Positions 8,735-17,271 of a stretch of DNA of 64,000 nt are shown here, one piece after another. The position numbers were made by a program, and so were the translations under genes. Every line of letters starts with the position of its first letter. Within the stretch, counting starts at the first letter, position 1. Source of the DNA: Bin87 sp965221295 (GTDB lineage Bacteria; Chloroflexota; Dehalococcoidia; Lucifugimonadales; UBA3495); assembly GCA_965221295.1 (NCBI GenBank), contig OZ244879.1, positions 868,001-932,000 of the forward strand. Reading direction: 5' to 3'. The notes under the pieces are model-generated. The model was not told the origin of the DNA, made no database searches, and worked only from the letters and a program-made list of their open reading frames with translations.

Positions 8735-9535
8735 ATGTTCGTGCGGCGAGATTTGACCGATACCGTTCCCACTCGCGAAGGCGACATGCACTTCGTGAAG
8801 CAGGGCTCCGGCTACCCTCTGGTATTGCTGCACCCGTTGGGAACCTCCACTTGGGCGTGGAGCTCCGTGATTGACGCCTTCAGCCAGCATTACACCTGCT
8901 ACGCCTTCGACATGCTGGGGCACGGCGAGTCGGACAAGCCGACGCGGCGCTTCAACATCCCGGACTACGCCCAGGCCCTGGACGACGCCTGCCAGGTGCT
9001 GAACATCCATCGAGGGCATTACGTGGGCAACTCGGTAGGCGCCGTGCTGGCCACCGAGATGGCGGCGTCATTCCCCGACCGGCTGGACAAGCTGGCGCTG
9101 GTGGGCGCCCCGGTGTGGGACGCGCGGTCGGCTCCGGAGCGGATCGCCGAGGCGGCGGCGGGTTACGACACCGACGGCCTGCCGGTCCCCAGGACGGTGG
9201 AACAGGCCAAGGCGGCGACCACCTTCGCCGAACCGAGGCAGGAATGGATTGACGCGAACAACCGCACCCGGGCTCAGGCTGGGGCCTGGGTCAAAAAGCT
9301 GCACGATTCGCTGGCTTGGTATGACATCATGGCTCGCCTGCCCCGGGTGAACGCGCGGGAAACGTTGGTTCTCTATGGTGAAGTGGACCGTCTGAGGGAC
9401 GGTGAGGAGTTGCTGTGCAACAACATCGTGCGGGCCCGCAAGCACGTTATGCCTGGTGTGGGGCATATTCCTCAGATTGAGGACCCAGAGGGCTTTGTCG
9501 ACGCGCTGCTGTCCTTCCTCAAACCGGGCGGGTGA
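8735..9535 (+). CDS. Alpha/beta-fold hydrolase
   Basis: A 266-residue hydrolase of the esterase/C-C hydrolase type. The oxyanion loop is LLHPLGTS, the nucleophile elbow is GNSVGA (Ser), the acid is in YGEVDRLRDG, and the catalytic His is in GVGHIPQIEDP. All three triad residues are therefore present. A strong GGAGG lies 9 bp before the ATG and a consensus promoter sits upstream. It is transcribed alone. The substrate is unknown; in this catabolic setting an ester or ring-cleavage product is plausible. Confidence 0.9.
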   Translation: MFVRRDLTDTVPTREGDMHFVKQGSGYPLVLLHPLGTSTWAWSSVIDAFSQHYTCYAFDMLGHGESDKPTRRFNIPDYAQALDDACQVLNIHRGHYVGNSVGAVLATEMAASFPDRLDKLALVGAPVWDARSAPERIAEAAAGYDTDGLPVPRTVEQAKAATTFAEPRQEWIDANNRTRAQAGAWVKKLHDSLAWYDIMARLPRVNARETLVLYGEVDRLRDGEELLCNNIVRARKHVMPGVGHIPQIEDPEGFVDALLSFLKPGG

Positions 9536-9653
9536 ACCACAAACCGGAGCCGGTGAACCAGAAGACAAAACCCGATGGCCAATCCCTAAAACCAATCCTT
9601 GACCGCGCCTACCCCTCCGCTTGCGCGCCGTTCGCACGATTCCAACTACCGCT

Positions 9654-11042
9654 ATGACCAGCATCTTCGTCCAGCCCCGCAGCAGGGGCCATCAGTTGTT
9701 GCGCACCGCCCGGCGCAAGTCGGAAGGCAACCTGCCGGCGCTGGTCGTCCTGGGCGTTGGAACCGCGGGCGCCAAGCGGGCGTTGATGTTCCTGCAGCGC
9801 ATGTCGGAATTGTCGGAGATTGGGAGGGTGCAAAGCGCGATCTTCTACGACTGCAATGAGATAACGGTCAGCTACATTGGGAGTTTTCTGCGGAAGTTCC
9901 TGGGCAAGTCCAGGCCCGGCCGGGGCGTGCAGATATTGTTTCCCAACTACATCCCAGTGGCCAACGGATTCATGCGCGACCCCCGCCTGTTCGAGGAATA
10001 CGAGGGGCCCATGGAACGCGACATGGACAACGTTGTTGGCCAAATCATGGCCCAATCGGAACGGTCGGGGAGGTCGCCGGAGACCATCATCGAATTCATG
10101 AGCTTTTCGGGCCATGCGGCCGTGGGCGGTCGGCTATACCGGAAGCTGCGGGCAGTCTTCCCAGGCGCCGTGATTCTGCCGATACTCAAGCTGCCTGAAG
10201 ATCACGTTTCCGAGGAATGGACCAGGCGGTACATTTGGGAACGCTTTGAGGAACTGCTGGAGGGATCAGACTGCCTGTTGACCGGACAATCGGGCAGTAC
10301 TTTCGGGGAAGGGGACGCCAGGTTGGCCACTGGGCTGGCTGGCGTGGAGGTTGCCGATTTTGACGAGGAAGGCGTCGCCAGCAGCCCATTGGCGGCGGCC
10401 TGCCAGCGACTGGGCGCCGCATCGGGCGGTTGGCTCGGCATGGCCACGGTAAAGCGAAAGATGCCCGTGGTCAGGAAATTCGAATGGCTGCGGTTGCCTC
10501 CGTGGTGGCGTCAATATGCGGCGGTGGGGCCGGAGGAAGAACTGTCGATGGCGGTGGGCCACGCCATCTGGTCAACGCTGGACCCGCCATCGCAGATAGC
10601 CGAGGGCATGAACGACCTGCGCCACGCGCCCCAGGAGGTGGTGGTGTCCCTGCCGGTGCACCCGGAATCGTTGGAGCCGGTGGCGGCGAGCGCCGCGGAG
10701 ACGCTGGAGCGCAGCAACCTGTTCAACCAATTCCCCAACATGGACATCGCGTTCAACACGGCCCGGTTCCCAGAGGGGGTGTCCGAGGAGCCCTATCTTC
10801 ACGTCACCCGCGTTTACCCGGTGCAGGGGGAGCTGGCTCCGGTGATGGAGATACTGCACCCTGGCCATTCCGCGGACCAGCGTCAGGCGTTGGGCGCCCA
10901 CGAGACCGGGTTCGGTACGTACTACCACCTGGACACCATCGACGATGGCATTCCCATATCCCGCATGTCCCGCGCGGAGGGACCGGCCGGCCGGCCCCGC
11001 GATCCTGAGGAAGAATGGAAACAACACGTGCGCTACATCTAG
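9654..11042 (+). CDS. Unknown protein A of a paralogous pair with tubulin/FtsZ-like features
   Basis: No named family recognised. It is clearly homologous along its length to the next gene. Residues 30-40 form a glycine-rich nucleotide-binding-like loop after a hydrophobic strand (GVGTAG, 34-39). A second strand ends in YDCN (65-68), and FSGHAAVGG (151-159) is followed by strand VILPILKLPEDHV. This order (Gly-rich loop, strand ending in D/N, second Gly loop, strand with P) resembles the T1, T3 and T4 loops of tubulin/FtsZ GTPases, but the classical GGGTGSG is absent. The C-terminal ~130 residues look like a second alpha/beta domain. There is no signal peptide or membrane segment. The ATG at 9654 was chosen; a TTG 11 codons earlier is possible. 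Confidence 0.8.
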   Translation: MTSIFVQPRSRGHQLLRTARRKSEGNLPALVVLGVGTAGAKRALMFLQRMSELSEIGRVQSAIFYDCNEITVSYIGSFLRKFLGKSRPGRGVQILFPNYIPVANGFMRDPRLFEEYEGPMERDMDNVVGQIMAQSERSGRSPETIIEFMSFSGHAAVGGRLYRKLRAVFPGAVILPILKLPEDHVSEEWTRRYIWERFEELLEGSDCLLTGQSGSTFGEGDARLATGLAGVEVADFDEEGVASSPLAAACQRLGAASGGWLGMATVKRKMPVVRKFEWLRLPPWWRQYAAVGPEEELSMAVGHAIWSTLDPPSQIAEGMNDLRHAPQEVVVSLPVHPESLEPVAASAAETLERSNLFNQFPNMDIAFNTARFPEGVSEEPYLHVTRVYPVQGELAPVMEILHPGHSADQRQALGAHETGFGTYYHLDTIDDGIPISRMSRAEGPAGRPRDPEEEWKQHVRYI

Positions 11043-11096
11043 GGATTTTTCCATAAATCCACCAAATGAGTGTGCGCAGGTGCGTAGGTAGGATGT

Positions 11097-11126
11097 TTGA
11101 CACATTCCAACTTTATCTACTATGAT
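11097..11126 (+). promoter_or_regulatory. Promoter for the second gene of the paralogous pair
   Basis: TTGACA, an 18-bp spacer and TATGAT between the two paralogues. It gives the second gene its own start of transcription and a ~170-base leader. Confidence 0.65.
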
Positions 11127-11302
11127 GACTGTGGCTAACAAGGCAACCGTCGATTACGACGAAAAGGATTTACCATAACTGAATCTTCGCGCGACTTGCG
11201 CTTCGACCACACGTGACGCCTCTGCGCGGGCTAAAACGTGCAGGACGAACTACCAAGGCGGAGTCGCGGATTACTCAAACTGGCAAGGGGGTTGCAACAG
11301 CT

Positions 11303-12823
11303 ATGCCGCCGAAATTTCAGAATCGAACTTTTCACATCCGCAGAAACAGCCCCCATCGTCTTGGTTCGCAACAAGACCACAATCGGGATGGCGTCCCCCC
11401 GCCCATCGTGTCGGTGGCGGTGGGAACCGCCGGTTACAAGCGCAGTTGGAAATGGGCCCAACGGATGGGCGAAGCCGGGGTGCTGGACCGGGTGCAGAGC
11501 CTTTTGATGTATGACTGCAACCAGGGCAGCATCGACGCCATCGACTCCGAAGCGCAGGCCATGCGACGGCGGGATCGGCTCGCCAACCTGCCGATTATCG
11601 TACCTGGCTACCTGCCCAAGGTGGACGGCTTCCTTCGCGATCCCAACGCCTACAAGGATTACTTTGGGCTGATCCACCGCGACATGGAACGGATGGTGGA
11701 TACCATCGCGCGCCGGTCGGAAGAGGTGGGCTCGCCTCCGCAGGTGATCCTCGAATGGCTTGGCTTCGGCGGCCACGCCAAGTTGGGCGGCGTGCTTCAC
11801 CAAATGCTGCTGGAGAGGTTCCCGGACGCCCTGTTCTTCCCGATTATGCTCATGCCCCGCGAGCACGTGCTGGAAGAAAACATGCGACGGGAGACTTGGG
11901 GCGCCTACGAAGAAACCATGGGGTTGGCGCGTCCCCGGTCTGTCGGCAGCTCCGTCGGCGACCAGGGGGAATTGAGGGGCTACCCGGCCCTGATCACCGA
12001 CAACCGGTTGTCTCGCGACTACCAGCGGCTGGACAATAAACTGGCAATCGGCCTGGCTTCCATGGAAGCCGGTATGCGTGACCGCATCGACAGCGGTTCG
12101 CTGTCTGAAACCGTGGCCAGCTTCGGGGGGTACTCGAATGGCTGGTTCGGGATGCGGGTGATGAGCCGGCGGCTGGATGTGAACAACGTGCCTCAGTTGA
12201 GCCCGCGATGGCTGCCCAGGCGTATGCGTCGCTCCGAGTTGGTGGTGGTCAACGACGACGCCAAGCAGCTCTCCTGGGCCACCAAAAAGGCCATGTGGGA
12301 CATACTGGACCCTAACCGCCGGGACATGAACCTGGCCAACCACGACTTCGTGCACGGCGAGTCCGTGATGCGCATGGTGATAACGCTCCCCGTGGAACCG
12401 GACGGCCTGGCGGAAATCGAAAACGACGTGCGCGACCAGCTTGACCGAGAGGACTTCGAGCTGGCGTACCCCAACCTCACGTGGTCCTTCGCTTCCGCCA
12501 ACTTCCAGGAGAACCCCGGCGACCGGCACATGCACGTTTCGCTGCTGTACCCGCTTCAAACGGAGAAGATTTACAGCATCACGGACATCATGTACGACAC
12601 CTACACGCCGTCGCACATGGCCGACGGCCTGCAGCAAACCGGATTCGGCACGGGCCACTTCATGGCGTCCAACGGATACAACGCTGAAACCCAGTTTGGG
12701 TACGTGTCCCGGGGCGCTCAGGTCAGAAACGACCGGGAACAGCAGAACCGGGCCGCCGCTGTCGCCCAGGGTCGGCCGTATGGCAACGGCCACGAGAACG
12801 GCGTAGGCGGATTCCGTTCGTAG
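11303..12823 (+). CDS. Unknown protein B of a paralogous pair with tubulin/FtsZ-like features
   Basis: Homologous to protein A but better conserved at the putative nucleotide site. VGTAG (40-44) is followed by YDCN (70-73), then FGGHAKLGG (155-163), then strand ALFFPIMLMPREHV. Beyond these, ALITDNRLSRDYQRLDN (229-245) resembles the DN-containing start of tubulin/FtsZ helix H7, which touches the guanine ring; protein A lacks the DN. The last ~35 residues are Gly/Asn-rich and probably disordered, like an FtsZ tail. The ATG at 11303 follows an AGGGGG site; an upstream GTG would add 30 residues with no counterpart in protein A. A strong terminator follows. The family assignment is inference. Confidence 0.82.
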   Translation: MPPKFQNRTFHIRRNSPHRLGSQQDHNRDGVPPPIVSVAVGTAGYKRSWKWAQRMGEAGVLDRVQSLLMYDCNQGSIDAIDSEAQAMRRRDRLANLPIIVPGYLPKVDGFLRDPNAYKDYFGLIHRDMERMVDTIARRSEEVGSPPQVILEWLGFGGHAKLGGVLHQMLLERFPDALFFPIMLMPREHVLEENMRRETWGAYEETMGLARPRSVGSSVGDQGELRGYPALITDNRLSRDYQRLDNKLAIGLASMEAGMRDRIDSGSLSETVASFGGYSNGWFGMRVMSRRLDVNNVPQLSPRWLPRRMRRSELVVVNDDAKQLSWATKKAMWDILDPNRRDMNLANHDFVHGESVMRMVITLPVEPDGLAEIENDVRDQLDREDFELAYPNLTWSFASANFQENPGDRHMHVSLLYPLQTEKIYSITDIMYDTYTPSHMADGLQQTGFGTGHFMASNGYNAETQFGYVSRGAQVRNDREQQNRAAAVAQGRPYGNGHENGVGGFRS

Positions 12824-12851
12824 GCTGGCGGCGCTGCATCCGCTTTGCCAA

Positions 12852-12881
12852 AAAAGGGGCGACCGCAAGGTCGCCCCTTTT
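12852..12881. terminator. Bidirectional intrinsic terminator
   Basis: A perfect 13-bp stem (aaaaggggcgacc with ggtcgcccctttt) around a GCAA tetraloop, with A's on one side and T's on the other. It lies between convergent genes and can serve both. Confidence 0.92.
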
Positions 12882-12904
12882 CGTTACGCGACGCTGGTCG
12901 TTTG

Positions 12905-14035
12905 CTAGGTTTGTGCGGCGACCGGAGCGGCTCGCCGCGCCTTGTCCCGGAAATGGGGGATGATGTACTTTCCAAATAGGCGCAGAGATTCCATCACCTC
13001 TTCGTGGGCAACCGGGCCTACCTGGAACAGGGGCATGATCTCGTCCACCCCCATGCGCTCGTAGTCCTCGATGTACTTGATGCAGTCGTCGGGGTTTCCG
13101 ATGCAGAAGCGTCCGCCGTCCTCGATCAAGGAGCGGGAGCTGACTTCATCGGCGCGGGCGGTGTCGGCTTTGACGGCGCGTTGGTAGTGCCACTGGTAAT
13201 CGGGCGGCACGCGGGCCGGATCGTAACCCTGCCAGACGTAGGAGTCGCGGATGCGCTGCTGCTCCCGGTACCAATCGATTATGGTTTCGGCGCGCTCGAA
13301 AGCCTTTTGCCTGTTTTCCATGCACAGACCCACGGTATTGCCGGCAACCCGGGGATATACCAGCTTGGTTGCCGGTTCGGGGTCTTGGATGGCGTCCCGG
13401 TAGACTCGGATGAGGTCTTCGGCACGGTCGAGACCGACGCTGGTTTGGGCCAGACAGCCCAATCCCTGGCGTCCTACCTTCTCGGCGGTGAACTCCTGGC
13501 TGACCGCCTGCCAGATCGGCGGATGCGGTTTCTGCACGGGTTTGGGGATGATTTCCCGGGGCGGGAATTGGTAATGCTTGCCCTGATAGGAAAACATCTC
13601 TTCAGTCCAGGCCCCCGGGATGATCTGGAGGTATTCTTCGACCATCTCCGACACATCGGGCAGGTCGGCTCCGTAGGGAATCATCTGGTAAGGGTAGCCG
13701 GATCGGCCTATGCCCAGGTCGACCCGCCCGTTGGACAGGATGTCCAGCGTGGCCATGCGTGACGCGACGTGCAGAGGGTGATGCAGGGGCGCCAGAACCA
13801 CCGCGATGCCCAAACGCATATTGACGGTTCGCTGGCTGATGGCGGCCAGGGTGATGTCTGGGGCGCTGGAATGCGACCATTCCGATCGGAAGTGGTGCTC
13901 CACGAACCAGACCGACGTCATGCCAATCTCTTCGGCGAAGCAAACCTGTTCCATCATTTCGTGAAATTTCCGGGATTCACTGCCAGCGTCCCAAGGCTTG
14001 GGCGCCTGGATTTGGTAAAAAAGGCCGAGGTCCAT
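12905..14035 (-). CDS. LLM-class (luciferase-like) flavin-dependent monooxygenase
   Basis: A 376-residue luciferase-superfamily enzyme. MDLGLFYQIQ and SVWFVEHHF mark the first barrel strands. LGIAVVLAPLHHPLHVA, GRVDLGIGRSGYP and PVQKPHPPIW are characteristic of the larger two-component monooxygenase and alkanal-type branch. The C-terminus has FCIGNPDDCIKYIEDYERMGVDEIM. The substrate is unknown. The ATG at 14035 follows CAGGAG at good spacing; an in-frame start ten codons earlier has no such site. It is divergent from the RAM-domain gene at 14259, with a short direct repeat between them (14108-14129). Confidence 0.9.
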   Translation of the reverse strand: MDLGLFYQIQAPKPWDAGSESRKFHEMMEQVCFAEEIGMTSVWFVEHHFRSEWSHSSAPDITLAAISQRTVNMRLGIAVVLAPLHHPLHVASRMATLDILSNGRVDLGIGRSGYPYQMIPYGADLPDVSEMVEEYLQIIPGAWTEEMFSYQGKHYQFPPREIIPKPVQKPHPPIWQAVSQEFTAEKVGRQGLGCLAQTSVGLDRAEDLIRVYRDAIQDPEPATKLVYPRVAGNTVGLCMENRQKAFERAETIIDWYREQQRIRDSYVWQGYDPARVPPDYQWHYQRAVKADTARADEVSSRSLIEDGGRFCIGNPDDCIKYIEDYERMGVDEIMPLFQVGPVAHEEVMESLRLFGKYIIPHFRDKARRAAPVAAQT

Positions 14036-14107
14036 AAATTTACGCTCCTGGAGGCGGTTGATCAACGTATGGTATCAAAAGAATCATAAACTATGTCCAA
14101 ATAATTT

Positions 14108-14129
14108 CATAGGTTCTGGTCATAGGTTC
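14108..14129. promoter_or_regulatory. Direct repeat in a divergent intergenic region, possible operator
   Basis: The nonamer cataggttc occurs twice, 13 bp apart, just upstream of the promoter at 14145 and between the divergent monooxygenase and RAM-domain genes. A regulator site is a guess from position only. Confidence 0.35.
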
Positions 14130-14144
14130 AGGACACCGTTTCAA

Positions 14145-14174
14145 TTGACACTATCGAAAGGGCAGCCGTAGAAT
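14145..14174 (+). promoter_or_regulatory. Promoter for the RAM-domain and acyl-CoA dehydrogenase genes
   Basis: TTGACA, an 18-bp spacer and TAGAAT, about 85 bp before the start at 14259. Confidence 0.65.
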
Positions 14175-14258
14175 TGGCGGGCGATTGATCGGCGCGCGAT
14201 TCCCAACGCGCCCGGCCCTGAGCCGCCCGATCAACGAAAACCAAGGAGAATGAAAGCC

Positions 14259-14495
14259 ATGGCAACGAAAGCCTTTTTGCTGGTTGAAACCGCAGTGGGC
14301 CGTACGCGGGACGTAGCAACTACTCTGAGAGGGCTCGACGGCATCGAGTCAGTGGACGTGGTGACCGGGCCCTACGACATCATTGCGATCATATCCGGGG
14401 ACGACATGTCGGTGGTCGGCGGACTGGTGACCGAAAAAATCCATACGGTGGTGGGCGTGGTGCGCACCGTTACCTGCGTGGCGGTGGACGCTTGA
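14259..14495 (+). CDS. Stand-alone Lrp/AsnC ligand-binding (RAM) domain protein
   Basis: 78 residues that match only the C-terminal RAM domain of Lrp/AsnC regulators (AFLLVETAVG, VVTGPYDIIAIISGDD, GVVRTVTCVAV), with no DNA-binding helix-turn-helix. Such proteins form beta-sheet dimers or decamers that bind amino acids or other small ligands, and may modulate full-length Lrp proteins or neighbouring enzymes. The ATG at 14259 sits 9-10 bp after AAGGAG; the ATG three codons earlier is too close to that site. A full Lrp regulator occurs at 50752. It probably shares a transcript with the acyl-CoA dehydrogenase, 63 bp downstream. Confidence 0.88.
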   Translation: MATKAFLLVETAVGRTRDVATTLRGLDGIESVDVVTGPYDIIAIISGDDMSVVGGLVTEKIHTVVGVVRTVTCVAVDA

Positions 14496-14540
14496 CCAAT
14501 CCGGCAACATCCAATCCGAAAATAACCAACACGGACGGGA
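14496..14540. repeat. Degenerate 15-bp repeat between two genes
   Basis: The octamer ccaatccg recurs at exactly 15 bp (14496 and 14511), with a decayed third copy at 14526. It fills most of the gap between the RAM-domain and acyl-CoA dehydrogenase genes. Confidence 0.6.
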
Positions 14541-14558
14541 CGGGAACAGGAGGCTTCG

Positions 14559-15734
14559 GTGGAGTATCGCTTTACCCAGGATGACGACCAATTTCGGGGC
14601 GAGTTGCGCCGTTTCATTGAGTCGGAACTGCCCGACGATTGGGAGGGCGGCGGACGCTGGCCGGAAGAGTGCGACTGGGATTTTACGATGCACCTGAGGG
14701 GCCGGCTGGCCGAGCGGGGTTGGCTGACCATGCATTGGCCGGAGGAATACGGCGGCCAGGACGCTTCCCCAGTGCGGTCGGCCATCTACAACGAAGAGCT
14801 GGCCTACCTGCGGGCTCCCGGTCGGGATATTTTCGGCGTGCGTATGCTGGGCCCCACCCTGATGATTCACGGCAGCGAGGAACAGAAGCAGGCTCATCTG
14901 CCCCCCATCGCCCGGGGAGAAATTCAGTGGTGCCAGGGGTACAGCGAACCGGAATCGGGGTCGGATCTGGCGTCGCTGAGCGCCAGGGCCGTGCGGGACG
15001 GCGATGAGTACGTGATCAACGGCGCGAAGATCTGGACCACTTTGGCCCACCGGTCGGACTGGATCATGTGCCTGGCCCGGACGGACCCGGACGCTCCCCG
15101 TCACCGGGGCATCAGTTTCATCCTGGTGGACATGAAATCCCCCGGCGTGGAAGTGCGGCCGGTGATCAACATGGCGGGCGGGCACGAGTTCAACCAGGTG
15201 ATATTCGACAACGTGCGAGTGCCCTCCAGCAACTTGGTGGGCGAAGAGAACCGCGGTTGGTACGTGGCGGTGACGCTGCTGGACTTCGAGCGCTCGGGCA
15301 TCGACTACTCGGCCATCGCCCGGAGGTTGCTGGACGACACCCGGCATTACGCCAGCGGGATCTCGCGAAATGGAACGAAGGCGACCGGGTTGCCCTGGGT
15401 GCGCAACCTGCTGGCCGACCGCTACGTGGAATGCGAAGTGGCCCGCCTGATGGCTTACAACGTGGCCTGGATGCAGGGGGAGGGGCTGGTTCCCAACAAG
15501 GAGGCGTCCATGAGCAAAGCCTTCGGCAGCGAGACGTTGCATCGCTCTGCGAACGCGGCGCTGGAGGTGGCCGGCCTGCCGGGCGCGCTGGCCCGGGACG
15601 AATCCCGCGCTCCGTTGAAAGGGAGGCTGCCCGAAAACTGGATGATCAGCTTTTCCCACAAGATCGCCGGCGGCACGTCTGAAGTGCAGCGTGGCATCAT
15701 TGCCGGACGCGGCCTGGGCCTGCCGCGAGGGTAG
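14559..15734 (+). CDS. Acyl-CoA dehydrogenase family protein
   Basis: A FAD enzyme that oxidises acyl-CoA to enoyl-CoA. The N-terminal helical domain runs to about residue 120. The flavin motif WCQGYSEPESGSDLASL is the family signature, followed by VINGAKIWTTLAHRSDW. The C-terminal helices end in KIAGGTSEVQRGIIA, the nucleotide-binding end of the family. The length of 391 fits FadE-type dehydrogenases that act on bulky or steroid-like acyl-CoAs; I could not place the catalytic Glu from sequence alone. It begins with GTG after ACAGGAGG. It follows the RAM-domain gene, which may sense a related metabolite. Confidence 0.92.
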   Translation: MEYRFTQDDDQFRGELRRFIESELPDDWEGGGRWPEECDWDFTMHLRGRLAERGWLTMHWPEEYGGQDASPVRSAIYNEELAYLRAPGRDIFGVRMLGPTLMIHGSEEQKQAHLPPIARGEIQWCQGYSEPESGSDLASLSARAVRDGDEYVINGAKIWTTLAHRSDWIMCLARTDPDAPRHRGISFILVDMKSPGVEVRPVINMAGGHEFNQVIFDNVRVPSSNLVGEENRGWYVAVTLLDFERSGIDYSAIARRLLDDTRHYASGISRNGTKATGLPWVRNLLADRYVECEVARLMAYNVAWMQGEGLVPNKEASMSKAFGSETLHRSANAALEVAGLPGALARDESRAPLKGRLPENWMISFSHKIAGGTSEVQRGIIAGRGLGLPRG

Positions 15735-15852
15735 GGCGACTCTCGGGCGCTGGGCCGCTGGGCCATTCAGGCATAGGGAGAGACTTCGTTTGCTCAAGGG
15801 CTGGCGAGGCAGCGAACGGACTCCCGGGCTGAGGATTGGGAGCCGCGACCCG

Positions 15853-16269
15853 TTACAGGTCCAGAGATGCGAAGATGGCCGCTTCCTCCGGGGTGAGTTC
15901 CTGCATGGCCCGGCGGCAGCGGTCAAGGCAGCGAAAGATGCTGCGCGGCGTTACCGAGAACCGTTGCGCGGCTTCGTTCACCGACAAACCCTCCCCATGG
16001 ATCGCCGCGGCGATGCGAAAGTCCTGCGCCAGCCGGCGATGGGTGATGAACCAAACCATGTCATCGAACTTGCAGCGGGACATTGGGCACTCCAGACACG
16101 CTTGCGCCACTTCGCATCCCGTATCAGCATAGTAGTCAAAGCCCGATTCTCTGCATCGGCGATTGCCGGTGTCGATTGTGTTTGCTCCGTACATGAGCGC
16201 TCCGAAACGTGCGTTCTGTATAGTGCCATATTGTAGAACCTGCGTTCCATAGTTGTCAACCGTCGCCAA
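15853..16269 (-). CDS. Cys-rich helix-turn-helix protein, function unknown
   Basis: 138 residues. The middle carries five cysteines (39, 52, 58, 61, 66), the last three in CLECPMSRC, suggesting a zinc or iron-sulfur site. The C-terminal third (about 86-120) reads AAIHGEGLSVNEAAQRFSVTPRSIFRCL, a sigma-region-4/MerR-like helix-turn-helix. It therefore looks like a small metal-stabilised DNA-binding protein, perhaps redox- or metal-responsive. The start is uncertain: Met26 is an alternative that keeps all the cysteines. It is flanked by a convergent acyl-CoA dehydrogenase and a long non-coding stretch. Confidence 0.7.
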   Translation of the reverse strand: MATVDNYGTQVLQYGTIQNARFGALMYGANTIDTGNRRCRESGFDYYADTGCEVAQACLECPMSRCKFDDMVWFITHRRLAQDFRIAAAIHGEGLSVNEAAQRFSVTPRSIFRCLDRCRRAMQELTPEEAAIFASLDL

Positions 16270-16866
16270 AGGCCCGCCAAGGCTGTTACAGAGCGCGACT
16301 GTCGCAGAAGTCGTGGGGGTTCATTCCCCTGGCGTCCTGAGGCAAGGCTGCCGGGCGCCGCCATTGTTGGAACCCCCTGAGCAGAACGGGGCGTTGAAAT
16401 TTGACCAGCCCGGAACCTCGCGTGTACCCATTACCCTGGCGATGTTGTTGCGCGGAGCGGCGTACCCTGGCGCCATCACGAGGAGCATTGCCCACATCAG
16501 CCGCTGCGACGGGCGGGAGCGACGCGGCAAATCCGCGCCGACACTCGCCGCTGCGTGAAGCAGGGTCGAACGCCCCGTGCGGGGCGGACGCCGGGATCGC
16601 CGCGCTTTTTTCGCGATGCCGGTTTGCCGAAACTGGGTGTGCGTGAGCTCCCGGAATACATAACCATTGGACGACACGCTTCCCGCCTATGGTCTATTCT
16701 TCGGCTTCGACCAGGCTGGTACAGGTTCCGCTGGTACAGGTTCCGATGATTCTGGCCGGACCGGATGGAGCGCTGGCGCCCCGCCTGAACCTGCCAGGGC
16801 AGAGCCGTTTGCGGATGCGTCGGGAAATCTCAATGTGCTAACATCATTAGGCAAGGTGGTGGTTCT
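16270..16866. other. 597-bp stretch without a supported gene
   Basis: Open frames on both strands here have no ribosome-binding sites or recognisable motifs. The only structure I see is a perfect 15-bp tandem duplication at 16715-16744. Confidence 0.5.
16715..16744. repeat. Perfect 15-bp tandem duplication, non-coding
   Basis: Two identical copies of gctggtacaggttcc directly abutting, in DNA with no gene. Confidence 0.9.
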
Positions 16867-17271
16867 ATGCTGAGATTTCTCTGGCCGTTGCTGTTGATGT
16901 TCGGCCCACAATTGGCGCCGAGGGTGATCAAGTTCGTTCGCGCGGTGTGGCTCCTGCATAAGGACCATCGGGTGAACGTGCTGCTCAAACTGCTGGTGCC
17001 CCTGGCGTTGGTTTACGCGGTCCTTCCCGTTGACCTGATCCGGGACCGAATTCCCTACGGGTTGGGACGTTACGATGACATCATCATCCTGGGGTTGGCG
17101 CTTTTCATCTTCTGGAAACTCTGCCCGCCGGCGGTGGTGCGGGAACACATGGGGGAACCACCGCCGCCTCGTCCGGAGGACCGTGACCCGAGCAGCGTGG
17201 TGGATGGTGAAGCCCGACCCAAGGACGACCGGGAAAATCAAAGAGACCGGGAAAACCAACGAGGCAGTTGA
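16867..17271 (+). CDS. YkvA-like DUF1232 membrane protein
   Basis: 134 residues. The DUF1232 core is LVYAVLPVDLIRDRIP followed by GRYDDIIILGLALFIFWKLCP, with the P-D and DD residues typical of the family, and two predicted membrane-associated hydrophobic stretches. An amphipathic N-terminus precedes it. The charged tail ends in a six-residue duplication (DRENQR twice, an 18-bp DNA repeat). The function of DUF1232 proteins is not established. The stop overlaps the start of hemW by one base (TGATG), so the two are translationally coupled. Confidence 0.82.
   Translation: MLRFLWPLLLMFGPQLAPRVIKFVRAVWLLHKDHRVNVLLKLLVPLALVYAVLPVDLIRDRIPYGLGRYDDIIILGLALFIFWKLCPPAVVREHMGEPPPPRPEDRDPSSVVDGEARPKDDRENQRDRENQRGS

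Noticed and set aside
11125..11178. A 17-codon leader peptide before the second paralogue
   Set aside because: Its ATG lies within the predicted -10 box, so it would not be in the transcript.
11231..12868. A 545-codon minus-strand open frame opposite the second paralogue
   Set aside because: Antisense shadow produced by GC-rich codons; low-complexity His/Gly/Val-rich product with no start signal.
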